NCBI GenBank assembly: GCA_945897825.1
Contig: CAMDGX010000016.1
Location: 1-60,419, forward strand
Direction: 5' to 3'
Source: Asaia bogorensis
GTDB lineage: Bacteria > Pseudomonadota > Alphaproteobacteria > Acetobacterales > Acetobacteraceae
Length of the DNA: 60,419 bases
Shown here: one piece after another, positions 8,591-17,001 of the stretch
Layout: each line of letters starts with the position of its first letter
Position numbering within the stretch: position 1 is the first letter of the stretch
Program-made: the position numbers and the translations under genes
Notes under the pieces: model-generated
What the model was told of the DNA's origin: nothing
Database searches by the model: none
Seen by the model: the letters and a program-made list of their open reading frames with translations, nothing else

Positions 8591-10194
8591 ACGACGCTGC
8601 CGCCCCCCGCACCTATTCGCCGCCGCTGCATGTCAGCGCCAACTGGCACTTCACCAAGCCGGCGGCCAACGGCAAGCGCGGCATCGTGGTCTCGCAGGCG
8701 CGCGCGGCCGCCGAGGCCGGCGTGGCGGTGCTCGAGGCGGGCGGCAATGCGATCGACGCGGCGGTGGCCACCGCCTTCGCGCTGACCAGCCAGGAGCCGT
8801 GGAATTCCGGCATCGGCGGCATCGGGTTCTGCGTGGTGCATCGCGCCGGCGAGAAGAGCGCGCAGGTGGTGGATTTCGGGCCGGTGGCGCCGCGGAACCT
8901 GTCGCCGGCGAACTTCAAGCTGACCGGGCGGATGAGCAGCGAAGGGTTCAAGTGGCCGGAGGTGGAGGGGGACACCAACATCCACGGGCCGCTTTCGGTG
9001 GCAGTGCCGTCCTCCGTGGCGGGCTACGAGAAGCTGCATTCGACCTGGGGGCGGCTGCCGATCGCCGAGGTGCTGGCGCCGGCGGTGGCGCTGGCCAAGC
9101 GCGGGCTGCCGCAGGATTGGGTGAGCACGCTGAAGGTGGCGAGTGTCGCCGCGTGCATGAAGCTGTATCCGGAGACGGCGCGCGTGTATCTGCGCGACGG
9201 GCTGCCGCCGACGCCGCCCGCCGAGGGAGAGCCGGGGTTCTATGTGCAGGGCAACCTGCCCAAGACGCTGGAGCGGCTGCAGCACGCTGGGCTGCGCGAC
9301 TACTACGAGGGCGACATCGCCGCGGCCTTCGTGCGCGACCAGAAGGCGGTGGGCGGGGTGATCGACGCGGGGGATCTGCGGGCCTGCCAGGCGCGGATCG
9401 TGCCGGCGATGGAGGTGCCGTGGCGCGGCACGGGGCGGGTGCTGCAGTTGGCGACGGGGCTCACGGCGGCGCCGACGCTGCGCGACGTGCTGGGGGGCAT
9501 GAAGGAGGCGCCGTATGGGGCGATGCCGGACGCGGGCTGGTACCGGAAGCTGGCGGCCGAGTTGCGCAGCGCCTACCACACGCGGCTGACCTCGCTGGGG
9601 GCCGACGAGGCGCCGGAGCCGAAGGGGGCCGAGACCTGCACCACGCACCTGACGGTGTGCGACAGCGAGGGCACCATGGTGTCCATGACCACCACACTGA
9701 TGTCGAGCTTCGGCAGCCGCGTGGTGCTGCCGGAGACCGGGATCCTGCTGAACAACGGCGTGATGTGGTTCGACCCGCGGCCGGGCCAGCCGAACTCGCT
9801 GGCGCCGGGCAAGCGGCCGCTGACCAACATGTGCCCGCTGATCCTGAAGGAGAACGACAAGCCGATCATGGCGGTCGGTGCCTCCGGCGGGCGGCGGATC
9901 ATGGCCTCGGTGTTCCAGCTGATGACCTTCGTGGCCGATTTCGGCATGGAGCCGGAGCAGGCGGCGCATCATCCGCGCATCGACGTGTCGGGGCCGGACA
10001 TGGTGACGGCGGACCGGCGGCTGGGCGATGAGATCATCGGCGCGCTGACGGCCGACGCGCCGACCGAGGTGGTGACGGCGAGCGTGCTGCCGATCAACTT
10101 CGCCTGCCCGAACCTGATCGTGCAGCGCGCCGACGGGTCGCGCACCGGGATCAGCGACTGGGTGTCGCCGTGGTCGCTGGCGGTGGCCCAGTAG
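8587..10194 (+). CDS. gamma-glutamyltransferase family Ntn-hydrolase
   Basis: 535 residues. The family self-cleaves to expose an N-terminal Thr that transfers or hydrolyses gamma-glutamyl (or cephalosporin side-chain) amides. The predicted nucleophile is T352 in CTTHLTV; the GILLNNGVMWFDP and VGASGGRRI stretches of the small subunit follow. The large-subunit GGNAIDAAVA motif is near residue 53. Unlike classical periplasmic GGT, no signal peptide is seen, so this copy is probably cytoplasmic. It is translationally coupled to the membrane protein upstream. It could release amino acids from gamma-glutamyl or acyl conjugates feeding the oxidase. Confidence 0.85.
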   Translation: MNDAAAPRTYSPPLHVSANWHFTKPAANGKRGIVVSQARAAAEAGVAVLEAGGNAIDAAVATAFALTSQEPWNSGIGGIGFCVVHRAGEKSAQVVDFGPVAPRNLSPANFKLTGRMSSEGFKWPEVEGDTNIHGPLSVAVPSSVAGYEKLHSTWGRLPIAEVLAPAVALAKRGLPQDWVSTLKVASVAACMKLYPETARVYLRDGLPPTPPAEGEPGFYVQGNLPKTLERLQHAGLRDYYEGDIAAAFVRDQKAVGGVIDAGDLRACQARIVPAMEVPWRGTGRVLQLATGLTAAPTLRDVLGGMKEAPYGAMPDAGWYRKLAAELRSAYHTRLTSLGADEAPEPKGAETCTTHLTVCDSEGTMVSMTTTLMSSFGSRVVLPETGILLNNGVMWFDPRPGQPNSLAPGKRPLTNMCPLILKENDKPIMAVGASGGRRIMASVFQLMTFVADFGMEPEQAAHHPRIDVSGPDMVTADRRLGDEIIGALTADAPTEVVTASVLPINFACPNLIVQRADGSRTGISDWVSPWSLAVAQ

Positions 10195-10213
10195 GCCCGC
10201 TCGGGAGGCCGGC

Positions 10214-11830
10214 ATGGTGGGGATGATCCGCGGGGCGGACGCGCTGCTGCGGGCGCTGCGCACGGCGGGGGTGGAGACGATCTTCACCCTGTCGGGCAAC
10301 CACATCATGCCGGTGTTCGACGCGGCGCTGGACCATGGCATCCGCCTGGTCCACACGCGCCACGAGGCAGCGGCCGTGCACATGGCCGATGCCTATGCGC
10401 GGCTGACGGGGCGCTGCGGCGTGGCGCTGGTGACCGGGGGGCAGGGCCACACCAACGCGGTGGCCGCCCTGCCGACGGCGCTGGCCGGCGAGGTCCCGGT
10501 GCTGCTGCTGTCGGGCCATGCGCCGCTGGCCGAGGTGGGGCGCGGGGCGTTCCAGGAGCTGGACAATGCGGCCCTTGCGGCCCCGGTAACCAAGCACAGC
10601 GCGGTGGCCTCCTCGGCGGGCGCGCTGGCGGGCGAGGTGGCGGAGGCGATACGGGTGGCGCGGTCGGGCCGGCCGGGGCCGGTGCATCTGAGCTTGCCGA
10701 CCGACGTGCTCGACGCGACGGTGGATGCGGCGAGGGTGGCGTGGCCGGCGGCGGAGGATTTCGCGGCGCGGCCGATGCCGCTTGCGGCGGAGAGTGCTGC
10801 GGCGGTGCTCGGCTGCATCGCGGCGGCGTCGCGGCCGGTGATCCTGGCGCCGCCGTCGCTGTGCACGCCGGCGGGGCGGGCGGTGCTGGCGCGGCTGGAG
10901 GGGCTGGGCGTGCCGGTGCTGGCGATGCAGAGCCCGCGCGGGCTGGCCGATCCGTCGCTGGGGGCGGCGGCACAGTTGATCGCCCAGGCCGACCTGGTGG
11001 TGCTGCTGGGCAAGGCGCTGGACTTCACGCTGCGCTACGGCAACGCGCCGGGATTCGCGGCCGGTGCGCGGTGGGTCGCGATCGATCCCGATCCGGCGTG
11101 GCTGGCGCGGGCGCGGGGCGACGGGCTGGCGCTGGCGGCGCTGGCCGATCCCTTGTCGGCGGCCGATGCGCTGGCGGGAGGAACGGCATCGGCGGCGCAC
11201 GCGGGGTGGGCGCGCGCGATGGCCGAGGCGGTGGCATGGCGGCCGGATGGCTGGGCGGGGCTGCGCGCGGGCAGCGCACCGATCCATCCGGTGACGATGT
11301 GTGCCGCGATCGCGCCGAATCTCGGCGAGGGGTCGGTGCTGGTGAGCGATGGTGGCGAGATCGGCCAGTGGGCGCAATCGGTGCTGGCGGATGCCGCGCC
11401 GGTGGTGAACGGGGTGGCCGGGGCGATCGGCGCCTCGATCCCCTTCGCCATTGCCGCGCGCGCCGCCCGGCCGGAGGCGCGCGTGATTGCCGTGCTGGGC
11501 GACGGCACGTTCGGCTTCCACATGGCGGAGTTCGACACGGCGCTGCGCCACGATCTGCCGTTCGTGGCGGTGGTGGGCAATGACAGCCGGTGGAACGCCG
11601 AGCACCAGATCCAGCTGCGCGAATACGGGGCGCAGCGGGCGCATGGCTGCACGCTGGCGCCGGCGACGCGCTACGACCTGGTGGTGCAGGCGCTGGGCGG
11701 GCATGGCGAGTTCGTCACGCGCGCGGAGGAACTCGCCCCCGCCCTGGCGCGGGCGGTGGCGAGCGGGCGTCCGGCCTGCGTGAACGTGATGATCGACGGG
11801 CAGCCGGCGCCGAGCGTGCGCCGGGGATAG
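10214..11830 (+). CDS. thiamine diphosphate-dependent enzyme, acetolactate synthase-like
   Basis: 538 residues with the three-domain ThDP layout. The N-terminal Pyr domain carries the catalytic Glu E51 (HTRHEAAAVHMADAYAR). The middle domain spans about 190-330. The C-terminal PP domain has G429-D430-G431 and N456, the ThDP/Mg motif. The family decarboxylates or ligates 2-oxo acids (acetolactate synthase, benzoylformate decarboxylase, oxalyl-CoA decarboxylase, sulfoacetaldehyde acetyltransferase). GGGAGG at 10204-10209 precedes the ATG, and the gap to the upstream gene is 19 bases, so it closes the operon. A 2-oxo acid made by the upstream oxidase is a plausible substrate. No regulatory subunit gene is adjacent, arguing against branched-chain synthesis. 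Confidence 0.85.
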   Translation: MVGMIRGADALLRALRTAGVETIFTLSGNHIMPVFDAALDHGIRLVHTRHEAAAVHMADAYARLTGRCGVALVTGGQGHTNAVAALPTALAGEVPVLLLSGHAPLAEVGRGAFQELDNAALAAPVTKHSAVASSAGALAGEVAEAIRVARSGRPGPVHLSLPTDVLDATVDAARVAWPAAEDFAARPMPLAAESAAAVLGCIAAASRPVILAPPSLCTPAGRAVLARLEGLGVPVLAMQSPRGLADPSLGAAAQLIAQADLVVLLGKALDFTLRYGNAPGFAAGARWVAIDPDPAWLARARGDGLALAALADPLSAADALAGGTASAAHAGWARAMAEAVAWRPDGWAGLRAGSAPIHPVTMCAAIAPNLGEGSVLVSDGGEIGQWAQSVLADAAPVVNGVAGAIGASIPFAIAARAARPEARVIAVLGDGTFGFHMAEFDTALRHDLPFVAVVGNDSRWNAEHQIQLREYGAQRAHGCTLAPATRYDLVVQALGGHGEFVTRAEELAPALARAVASGRPACVNVMIDGQPAPSVRRG

Positions 11831-11831
11831 G

Positions 11832-12719
11832 CTACTCGGCGGCGCGGCGGGAGCCGATGGCGGCCAGGGCGGCGGCGATGCGCGCGGCGCGCGCCGGGTC
11901 GGCCGGGCGGAACGGGGCGCGGACGTTGCGCCAGGCGGCGTCGCCGGTTTGCGCTGCCAGCACGGCCTTGAGCGTCGGGATGAACGGGGCTTCCAGCGTC
12001 GCGCAGGCGGCCTCCATGTCGGCGGTGCCGTCGTGGCCCTGGAGCATGGCGCGGACGAGCTGGGGCACGAGGTTGACCATGCCGCAGATCGTGCCGACGC
12101 CGCCCTCGTCCATCGCGCGGGCGATCAGGGTTTCGGCGCCGACCAGGGTGCCGATCTCGGGCGCCTCGCGGCGGAATGCCCGAAAACTCTCGAAGTCGCC
12201 GGTGCTGTCCTTCACGCCGGCCATGATGGCGCCGTAGCGGCGGCGCAGGCGGCCGAGTGCCGCGGCGGGGACCGGCACGCCGGAGACCTGCGGGATGTGG
12301 TAGGCGCAGACGCGCAGGCGCTCGGAGCCGACGCCGTCGATGACCTGGGCGAAGGAGTCCTCCAGGCCCTGCTCCGACACGTCGCGGTAGTAGTACGGCG
12401 GCAGGATCATGGCGTGGACGAGGCCCAGGCCCATCATGTCGCGCGTGAGGGTGATGGTGTCGGGGATGGCCGGGCAGCCGGTGCCCAGCGCGATGCTGGA
12501 GGCGGGGATGCCGGCGTTCAGCAGCGCCTCGGTGGCGGCGAGCTTCTCGCGGGCGGAGAAGGAGGTGCCCTCGCCGGTGGTGCCGAAGGGGACGAGGCCG
12601 TCGCAGCCGTTCTCGACCAGCCACTTGCCGTGCTTGACCAGGGCGGCGTGGTCGACATGGCCCTCCGCGTCGAGCGGGGTTGTCATGGCGGCCCAGAGGC
12701 CGGTGATCATGTCGGGCAT
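11832..12719 (-). CDS. DHDPS/NAL-family class I aldolase (candidate 2-keto-3-deoxy-L-fuconate aldolase)
   Basis: 295 residues with the (beta/alpha)8 N-acetylneuraminate lyase fold. Visible are the GTTGEG pyruvate-carboxylate motif (46-51), Tyr140 (AYHIPQ) and Schiff-base Lys170 (AGVKDS). The start at 12719 is backed by AGGAGA. Members include dihydrodipicolinate synthase and KDG, KDF and hydroxyproline-pathway aldolases. This gene is divergent from the fucU-dehydrogenase-lactonase operon, 114 bases apart. That context favours cleavage of 2-keto-3-deoxy-L-fuconate to pyruvate and L-lactaldehyde over lysine biosynthesis. Its 3' end lies 1 base from the converging ThDP gene. Confidence 0.85.
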   Translation of the reverse strand: MPDMITGLWAAMTTPLDAEGHVDHAALVKHGKWLVENGCDGLVPFGTTGEGTSFSAREKLAATEALLNAGIPASSIALGTGCPAIPDTITLTRDMMGLGLVHAMILPPYYYRDVSEQGLEDSFAQVIDGVGSERLRVCAYHIPQVSGVPVPAAALGRLRRRYGAIMAGVKDSTGDFESFRAFRREAPEIGTLVGAETLIARAMDEGGVGTICGMVNLVPQLVRAMLQGHDGTADMEAACATLEAPFIPTLKAVLAAQTGDAAWRNVRAPFRPADPARAARIAAALAAIGSRRAAE

Positions 12720-12833
12720 CGCGGGGTCTCCTGGCACGGGCAGGCGCAGGGTGGCACCGATGGGCGCGTGCGGAAAGGGTGTTCGCGGCGCTTGCGGGGG
12801 AGTACTGTGGGCGGAACATCCCGCGGAGGAACG

Positions 12834-13268
12834 ATGCTGCTCGGCCTGGACCCGCTGCTGTCGCCGGACCTGCTGCATGCGCTGGCCGCGATGGGGCATG
12901 GCGATCGCATCGCGCTGGTGGATGCGAACTATCCCGCCACGACCGGGCGGCGGCTGATCGTGCTGCCGGGAATCGAAGTTTCGCGCGCGCTGCGGGCAGT
13001 GCTGACGGTGTTGCCGTGCGACACGTTCGTCGATGACCCGGCCGCGGTGATGCAGGTGGTGGGCGCGCCGGACGAGGTGCCGCCGGTGGTGGCGGGGATG
13101 AACGCCGAGCTGGCCGCGCGGGGCTGGCCGGCGGCGGTGGGGCTGGAGCGGCATGCGTTCTACGCGGCGGCGGCCACGGCCTTTGCGATCGTGCAGACCG
13201 GGGAGCGGCGCTTCTACGGCAACATCATCCTGAGCAAGGGCGTGGTTGCGCCGGAGGAGAGCCGATGA
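12834..13268 (+). CDS. fucU: RbsD/FucU family L-fucose mutarotase
   Basis: 144 residues, the usual FucU length. The family interconverts alpha and beta anomers of L-fucose (RbsD members handle ribose). The signature GHGDRIALVDANYPA gives the catalytic His22 and Asp30, with the FYGNIILSKG motif near the C-terminus. GCGGAGGA at 12823-12830 sets the ATG. The last codons overlap the following dehydrogenase as ATGA, so translation is coupled. A mutarotase beside an aldose dehydrogenase and a lactonase points to oxidative L-fucose use. Confidence 0.87.
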   Translation: MLLGLDPLLSPDLLHALAAMGHGDRIALVDANYPATTGRRLIVLPGIEVSRALRAVLTVLPCDTFVDDPAAVMQVVGAPDEVPPVVAGMNAELAARGWPAAVGLERHAFYAAAATAFAIVQTGERRFYGNIILSKGVVAPEESR

Positions 13269-14245
13269 GCGCCTATGTTCCGCACGGCCCGCTGGGCATG
13301 GGCACCGCGCCCATGGGCAATCTGATCACCGAGGTGTCCGACGACGACGCGATCGCCGCCGTCGCAGCCGGGTGGGATGCGGGGGTGCGGCATTTCGACA
13401 CCGCGCCGCATTACGGGGCGGGGCTGGCGGAGCACCGGCTGGGGCGGTTCCTGCGCGGGCAGGCCCGGGACGGGTTCACGCTGTCGACCAAGATCGGGCG
13501 CATCCTGCATGCCGATGCTGGGGTGCCGGCGCTGAACGAGAACTTCCTCAACGCCCTGCCCTTCCGGCGCAGCATCGACTACTCGGCGGCGGGCACGGTG
13601 CGCTCGCTGGAGGACAGCCAGCAGCGCATGGGGCTGACGCGATTCGATGTCGTGTACATCCATGACTGCTCCGAGGATTGGCACGGCCCGGCCTGGCGGG
13701 AGCGGTTCGCGGAGGCGATGGCCGGGGCGGCGAAGGAATTGTCGGCGATGCGGGCGCGCGGGGAAATTCGCGGCTGGGGCATGGGGCTGAACATGGTGGA
13801 GCCGGCGCTGGCCTGCCTGGAGGCGGCGGACCCGGACATCTTCCTGATCGCCGGGCGCTACACGCTGATCGACCACACGGCGCTGGCGAAGCTGTTCCCG
13901 GCCTGCGCGGCGAAGGGAGCGAAGGTGGTGATCGGCGGGCCGTACAATTCGGGGCTGCTCGCCGGCGGAACCACGTTCAACTACGAACCGGCGCGGGCCG
14001 ACACGGTGGCGAAGGCGCAAGCGGTGCGGGCAGTGTGCGAACGGCATGGCGTGGATGTTCGTGCCGCGGCGCTGCAGTTCTGTGCCGCGCATCCGGTGGT
14101 GGCCGCGGTGATCCCGGGGCCGCGCGGCGCGGCGGAGGCGGCGCAGAACGCGGCGCTGATGGCGGCGGCGATCCCGGGGCAGTTGTGGCGCGACCTGCGT
14201 TCGGCCGGGCTGCTGCCCGAGGACGCGCCGACGCCGGAGCGGTGA
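13265..14245 (+). CDS. aldo/keto reductase, L-fucose / D-threo-aldose 1-dehydrogenase type
   Basis: 326 residues. The GTAPMGNL start is typical of L-fucose/D-threo-aldose dehydrogenases within the AKR superfamily. The catalytic tetrad is visible as D45, Y50 (DTAPHYG), K76 (STKIGR) and H133 (YIHDCSED). The reaction would be L-fucose + NAD(P)+ to L-fucono-lactone. The ATG overlaps fucU by 4 bases and the stop shares one base with the lactonase start (TGATG). Pyridoxal 4-dehydrogenase is the main alternative in this subfamily, but the operon partners argue for fucose. Confidence 0.85.
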   Translation: MSAYVPHGPLGMGTAPMGNLITEVSDDDAIAAVAAGWDAGVRHFDTAPHYGAGLAEHRLGRFLRGQARDGFTLSTKIGRILHADAGVPALNENFLNALPFRRSIDYSAAGTVRSLEDSQQRMGLTRFDVVYIHDCSEDWHGPAWRERFAEAMAGAAKELSAMRARGEIRGWGMGLNMVEPALACLEAADPDIFLIAGRYTLIDHTALAKLFPACAAKGAKVVIGGPYNSGLLAGGTTFNYEPARADTVAKAQAVRAVCERHGVDVRAAALQFCAAHPVVAAVIPGPRGAAEAAQNAALMAAAIPGQLWRDLRSAGLLPEDAPTPER

Positions 14246-15054
14246 TGCGGATCGACGCGCACCATCATGTCTGGCAGGTGGCGCGGGGCGACTATGGCTG
14301 GATGTCGCCCGACCTGCCGATCGCGCGCGACTATGGGCTTGGCGATTTGCGGCCACTGCTGGGCGATGTAGCCGGGACGATCCTGGTGCAGGCGGCGGAG
14401 ACGGAGGCCGAAACCGACTTCATGCTGGCGGTGGCGCGCGGCTCGGGCGGGCTGGTGCGCGGAGTGGTGGGGTGGGTGGACCTGGCGGCCGCGGATGCGT
14501 CGGCGCGCGTGGCGGCGCGGGCGGCCGATCCACTGGTGCGCGGGCTGCGGCCGATGTTGCAGGACATCGAGGACACGCGCTGGATCCTGCGGCCAGAGGT
14601 GCAGCCTGGGTTGGCGGCGATGCTGGCGCACGGGCTGCGCTTTGACGCGCTGATCAAGCCGCGGCACCTGCCGGTGATCGGCGAGCTGGCGCGGCGCCAT
14701 CCCGGGCTGGCGGTGGTGATCGACCATGCCGCCAAGCCGGACATCGCGGGCGGGGGATTCGAACCCTGGGCGGGGCAGATCGCGAAGCTGGCCCGCGAGA
14801 CGACGTGGTGCTGCAAGGTCTCGGGGCTGGTGACCGAGGCGGGGGCGGCGTGGCAGGTCGACGAGCTGCGGCCCTATGTCGAGCTTCTGTTGTCGGAATT
14901 TGGGCCCGACCGTCTGATGTGGGGCAGCGACTGGCCGGTGGTGGACCTGGCCGGCGGCTATGCGCGATGGCGGGAGGCGGCGGAGGCGCTGATTCCGGCG
15001 TCCGCGCAGGCGGCCATTTTTGGCCAGACCGCCGCGCGGTTCTACGGGATCTAG
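14245..15054 (+). CDS. amidohydrolase-superfamily L-fuconolactonase-like enzyme
   Basis: 269 residues of the COG3618 lactonase group, which hydrolyse sugar lactones such as L-fucono-1,5-lactone. Motifs are RIDAHHHVW (metal His6/His8), a conserved GVVGWVDL strand, IDHAAKPDI, and the WGSDWPV Asp near the C-terminus. It begins in the TGATG junction with the dehydrogenase. Its TAG stop is inside CTAG (15051-15054), the same four bases that hold the stop of the converging msrB. The next enzyme, L-fuconate dehydratase, is not in the window. Confidence 0.83.
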   Translation: MRIDAHHHVWQVARGDYGWMSPDLPIARDYGLGDLRPLLGDVAGTILVQAAETEAETDFMLAVARGSGGLVRGVVGWVDLAAADASARVAARAADPLVRGLRPMLQDIEDTRWILRPEVQPGLAAMLAHGLRFDALIKPRHLPVIGELARRHPGLAVVIDHAAKPDIAGGGFEPWAGQIAKLARETTWCCKVSGLVTEAGAAWQVDELRPYVELLLSEFGPDRLMWGSDWPVVDLAGGYARWREAAEALIPASAQAAIFGQTAARFYGI

Positions 15055-15467
15055 CCCTTTTCGTCCGGCTCGAAGGTCATCGCGACGCCGTTCATGCAGT
15101 AGCGCAGGCCGGTCGGCGGGGGGCCGTCGTCGAAGACGTGGCCGAGATGGCCCTTGCAGTTGGCGCAGTGGACCTCGGTGCGGGTCATGAACCAGGAGCG
15201 GTCGACAGTGGTGCCGACGCCGCCCTCGATCGGGTCCCAGAAACTGGGCCAGCCGGTGCCGCTTTCGAACTTGGTCTCGGCGGCGAACAACCTGGTGCCG
15301 CAGCCGGCGCAGCAATAGGTGCCGCGGCGCTTCTCGTGGTTCAGCGGGCTGGTGCCGGCGCGTTCGGTGGCGTGCTTGCGCAGCACCTTGTACTGCTCGG
15401 GCGTCAGCTTCTGCTGCCATTCCGCGTCGTTGTGTTGCGTCGTGCCGATCTGGGTGTCGTTGTCCAT
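15051..15467 (-). CDS. msrB: peptide-methionine (R)-S-oxide reductase MsrB
   Basis: 138 residues. It reduces R-methionine sulfoxide in proteins using thioredoxin. Zinc-site pairs are C53-x2-C56 (CAGC) and C101-x2-C104 (CANC). The catalytic Cys124 is in [17 protein letters not shown] and [11 protein letters not shown] are family hallmarks. The ATG at 15467 is preceded by GGAGGA; an upstream in-frame ATG at 15524 would add 19 residues with no homology. No signal peptide, so cytoplasmic. Stand-alone gene converging on the fucose operon. Confidence 0.95.
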   Translation of the reverse strand: MDNDTQIGTTQHNDAEWQQKLTPEQYKVLRKHATERAGTSPLNHEKRRGTYCCAGCGTRLFAAETKFESGTGWPSFWDPIEGGVGTTVDRSWFMTRTEVHCANCKGHLGHVFDDGPPPTGLRYCMNGVAMTFEPDEKG

Positions 15468-15628
15468 CGTGTCCTCCGGGACCAATCCGTGGCTACGATG
15501 TGGTGACACGGCGGCCCGGGTCAACGTGACAGGGGGTGCCGCACTGATTACCTTGGCCGCATTCCCCTCGGGGGAGCGGGGCGGCGGGGATTTCCCCAGC
15601 TGCGCGCAAGCAGGATCCGGAACCCCCA

Positions 15629-16876
15629 GTGCCCGCCACGCCGCAGCCTTCCGCGCTTGCCCTGCTGCGGCGGGGTGATTTCCGCGCCTATCTTCTTGCC
15701 CTGGTGCTGGCCGGGACTGCGGAGAGCGCGCTCGCGATCCTGCTGGGCGTGACGGTGTATCAGATCACGCGCGATCCGCTGATGCTGGGCTGGCTGGGCC
15801 TGGTGGAGGCGGCGCCGGCGATCGCGCTGGTGCTGGTGGGCGGGCATGTGGCGGACCGGCTGCCGCGGCGGCTGGTGGTGGTGGCGTGCCGGCTGGCGAT
15901 GGCGGTGCTGACGGCGGGGGTCGCGCTGGCGGCGACGCTGGACGAGGGCGACTTCCTGCTGGTGCTGTTCGTGCTGGCCTTCGCCATCGGCATCGTGCGG
16001 GCGTTCAAGGACCCGGCGACATCGGGGCTGGAGGCGCAGGTGGTGCCGGCGGAGCTGGCGGTGCAGGCCGCCTCGCTGCTCGGCTCGACCGGACGGGCGT
16101 TTCGGCTGGCCGCACCGGTGGCCGGCGGGTTCCTGTACGACGCGGCCGGGGCGGCGGCGACTTATGCCACCATCGCGGTCCTGCTGGCCGCTTCGGGCGT
16201 GGTGCTGCTGCTGTTCCTGCCGCATCGGCCGGCGCCAGCGCGGCATGCGGATACCGGCGGGATGATGGCCGATATCGGCGAAGGCCTGCGCTACGTGTTC
16301 CGCCACCAGGTGCTGGTGAGTTCCATGGCGCTGGACCTGTTCGCGGTGTTCTTCGGCGGCATGATGGGACTGCTGCCGATGTTCGGCGACCTGCTCGGGG
16401 TGGGCGCCCAGGGCGTCGGGCTGATGCGGGCAGCACTCTCTGCGGGCGGGCTGACGGCGATGGCGGTGGCAATCCGCTTTCCGCCGCGGGAACGGGCCGG
16501 GATGGCGCTGCTGCTGGCGGTGGCGGGGTTCGGCGTGGCGGTGATCGGCTTCGGGCTGTCAACCAACTTCCACCTGTCGCTGGCGCTGCTGTTCGTGATG
16601 GGCGCGTGCGACGGGGTGAGCGTGGTGGTGCGGCACGCGATCGTGCGGTTGGCGGCGCCGGAGCGGATGCGCGGGCGGATCGCGTCGGTGCGGATGGTGT
16701 TCCTCAATTCCTCCAACGAGCTGGGGGATTTCGAGAGCGGCGTGGCCGCACATTTCCTCGGGCCGGCGCTGGCGGTGGCGGGCGGCGGGGCGGTGACGCT
16801 GGCGGTCGTGGTGGTCACGGCGGTGGTGGCGCCGCAGTTGCGGCGGTTGGATCTGGGGAAGCTGGGACCGAAGTAA
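15629..16876 (+). CDS. MFS transporter, EntS-like
   Basis: 415 residues with about eleven or twelve hydrophobic helices. The [11 protein letters not shown] loop after helix 2 matches the MFS GxxxDRxGRR motif A. This group (MFS_3/EntS-like) mostly contains exporters, including the enterobactin exporter, but no substrate can be assigned. The start is a GTG at 15629. The gene ends at the border of palindromic element A, which would terminate it. The neighbours give no pathway clue. Confidence 0.82.
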   Translation: MPATPQPSALALLRRGDFRAYLLALVLAGTAESALAILLGVTVYQITRDPLMLGWLGLVEAAPAIALVLVGGHVADRLPRRLVVVACRLAMAVLTAGVALAATLDEGDFLLVLFVLAFAIGIVRAFKDPATSGLEAQVVPAELAVQAASLLGSTGRAFRLAAPVAGGFLYDAAGAAATYATIAVLLAASGVVLLLFLPHRPAPARHADTGGMMADIGEGLRYVFRHQVLVSSMALDLFAVFFGGMMGLLPMFGDLLGVGAQGVGLMRAALSAGGLTAMAVAIRFPPRERAGMALLLAVAGFGVAVIGFGLSTNFHLSLALLFVMGACDGVSVVVRHAIVRLAAPERMRGRIASVRMVFLNSSNELGDFESGVAAHFLGPALAVAGGGAVTLAVVVVTAVVAPQLRRLDLGKLGPK

Positions 16877-17001
16877 GCGGTTCTTTTTTGAAAAAAAGAA
16901 CCAAAAAACTTTTCTCCATTCGCACCGCGTTCTCCACGTGGAATACGGTGCGAATGAATGAAAAGTCTTTTTGCTTTTTTTTCTTCAGAAAAAGAAGAAT
17001 C
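16877..17001. terminator. tripartite palindromic element A (bidirectional terminator-like repeat)
   Basis: This fills the whole gap between two converging genes. It has a hairpin at 16879-16902 (GGTTCTTTTTT / AAAAAAAGAACC), a GC-rich dyad at 16918-16955 (ATTCGCACCG ... CGGTGCGAAT), and a second hairpin at about 16974-16999 (CTTC/GAAG ends). Flanking A- and T-runs pair with each other, so one long stem is an alternative fold with a T-rich tail on either strand. It is in reverse orientation relative to elements B and C. Confidence 0.7.

Noticed and set aside
11832-12719. Lysine-biosynthetic DapA
   Set aside because: Motifs are shared across the family, and the gene is divergent from fucose genes rather than near lysine genes.
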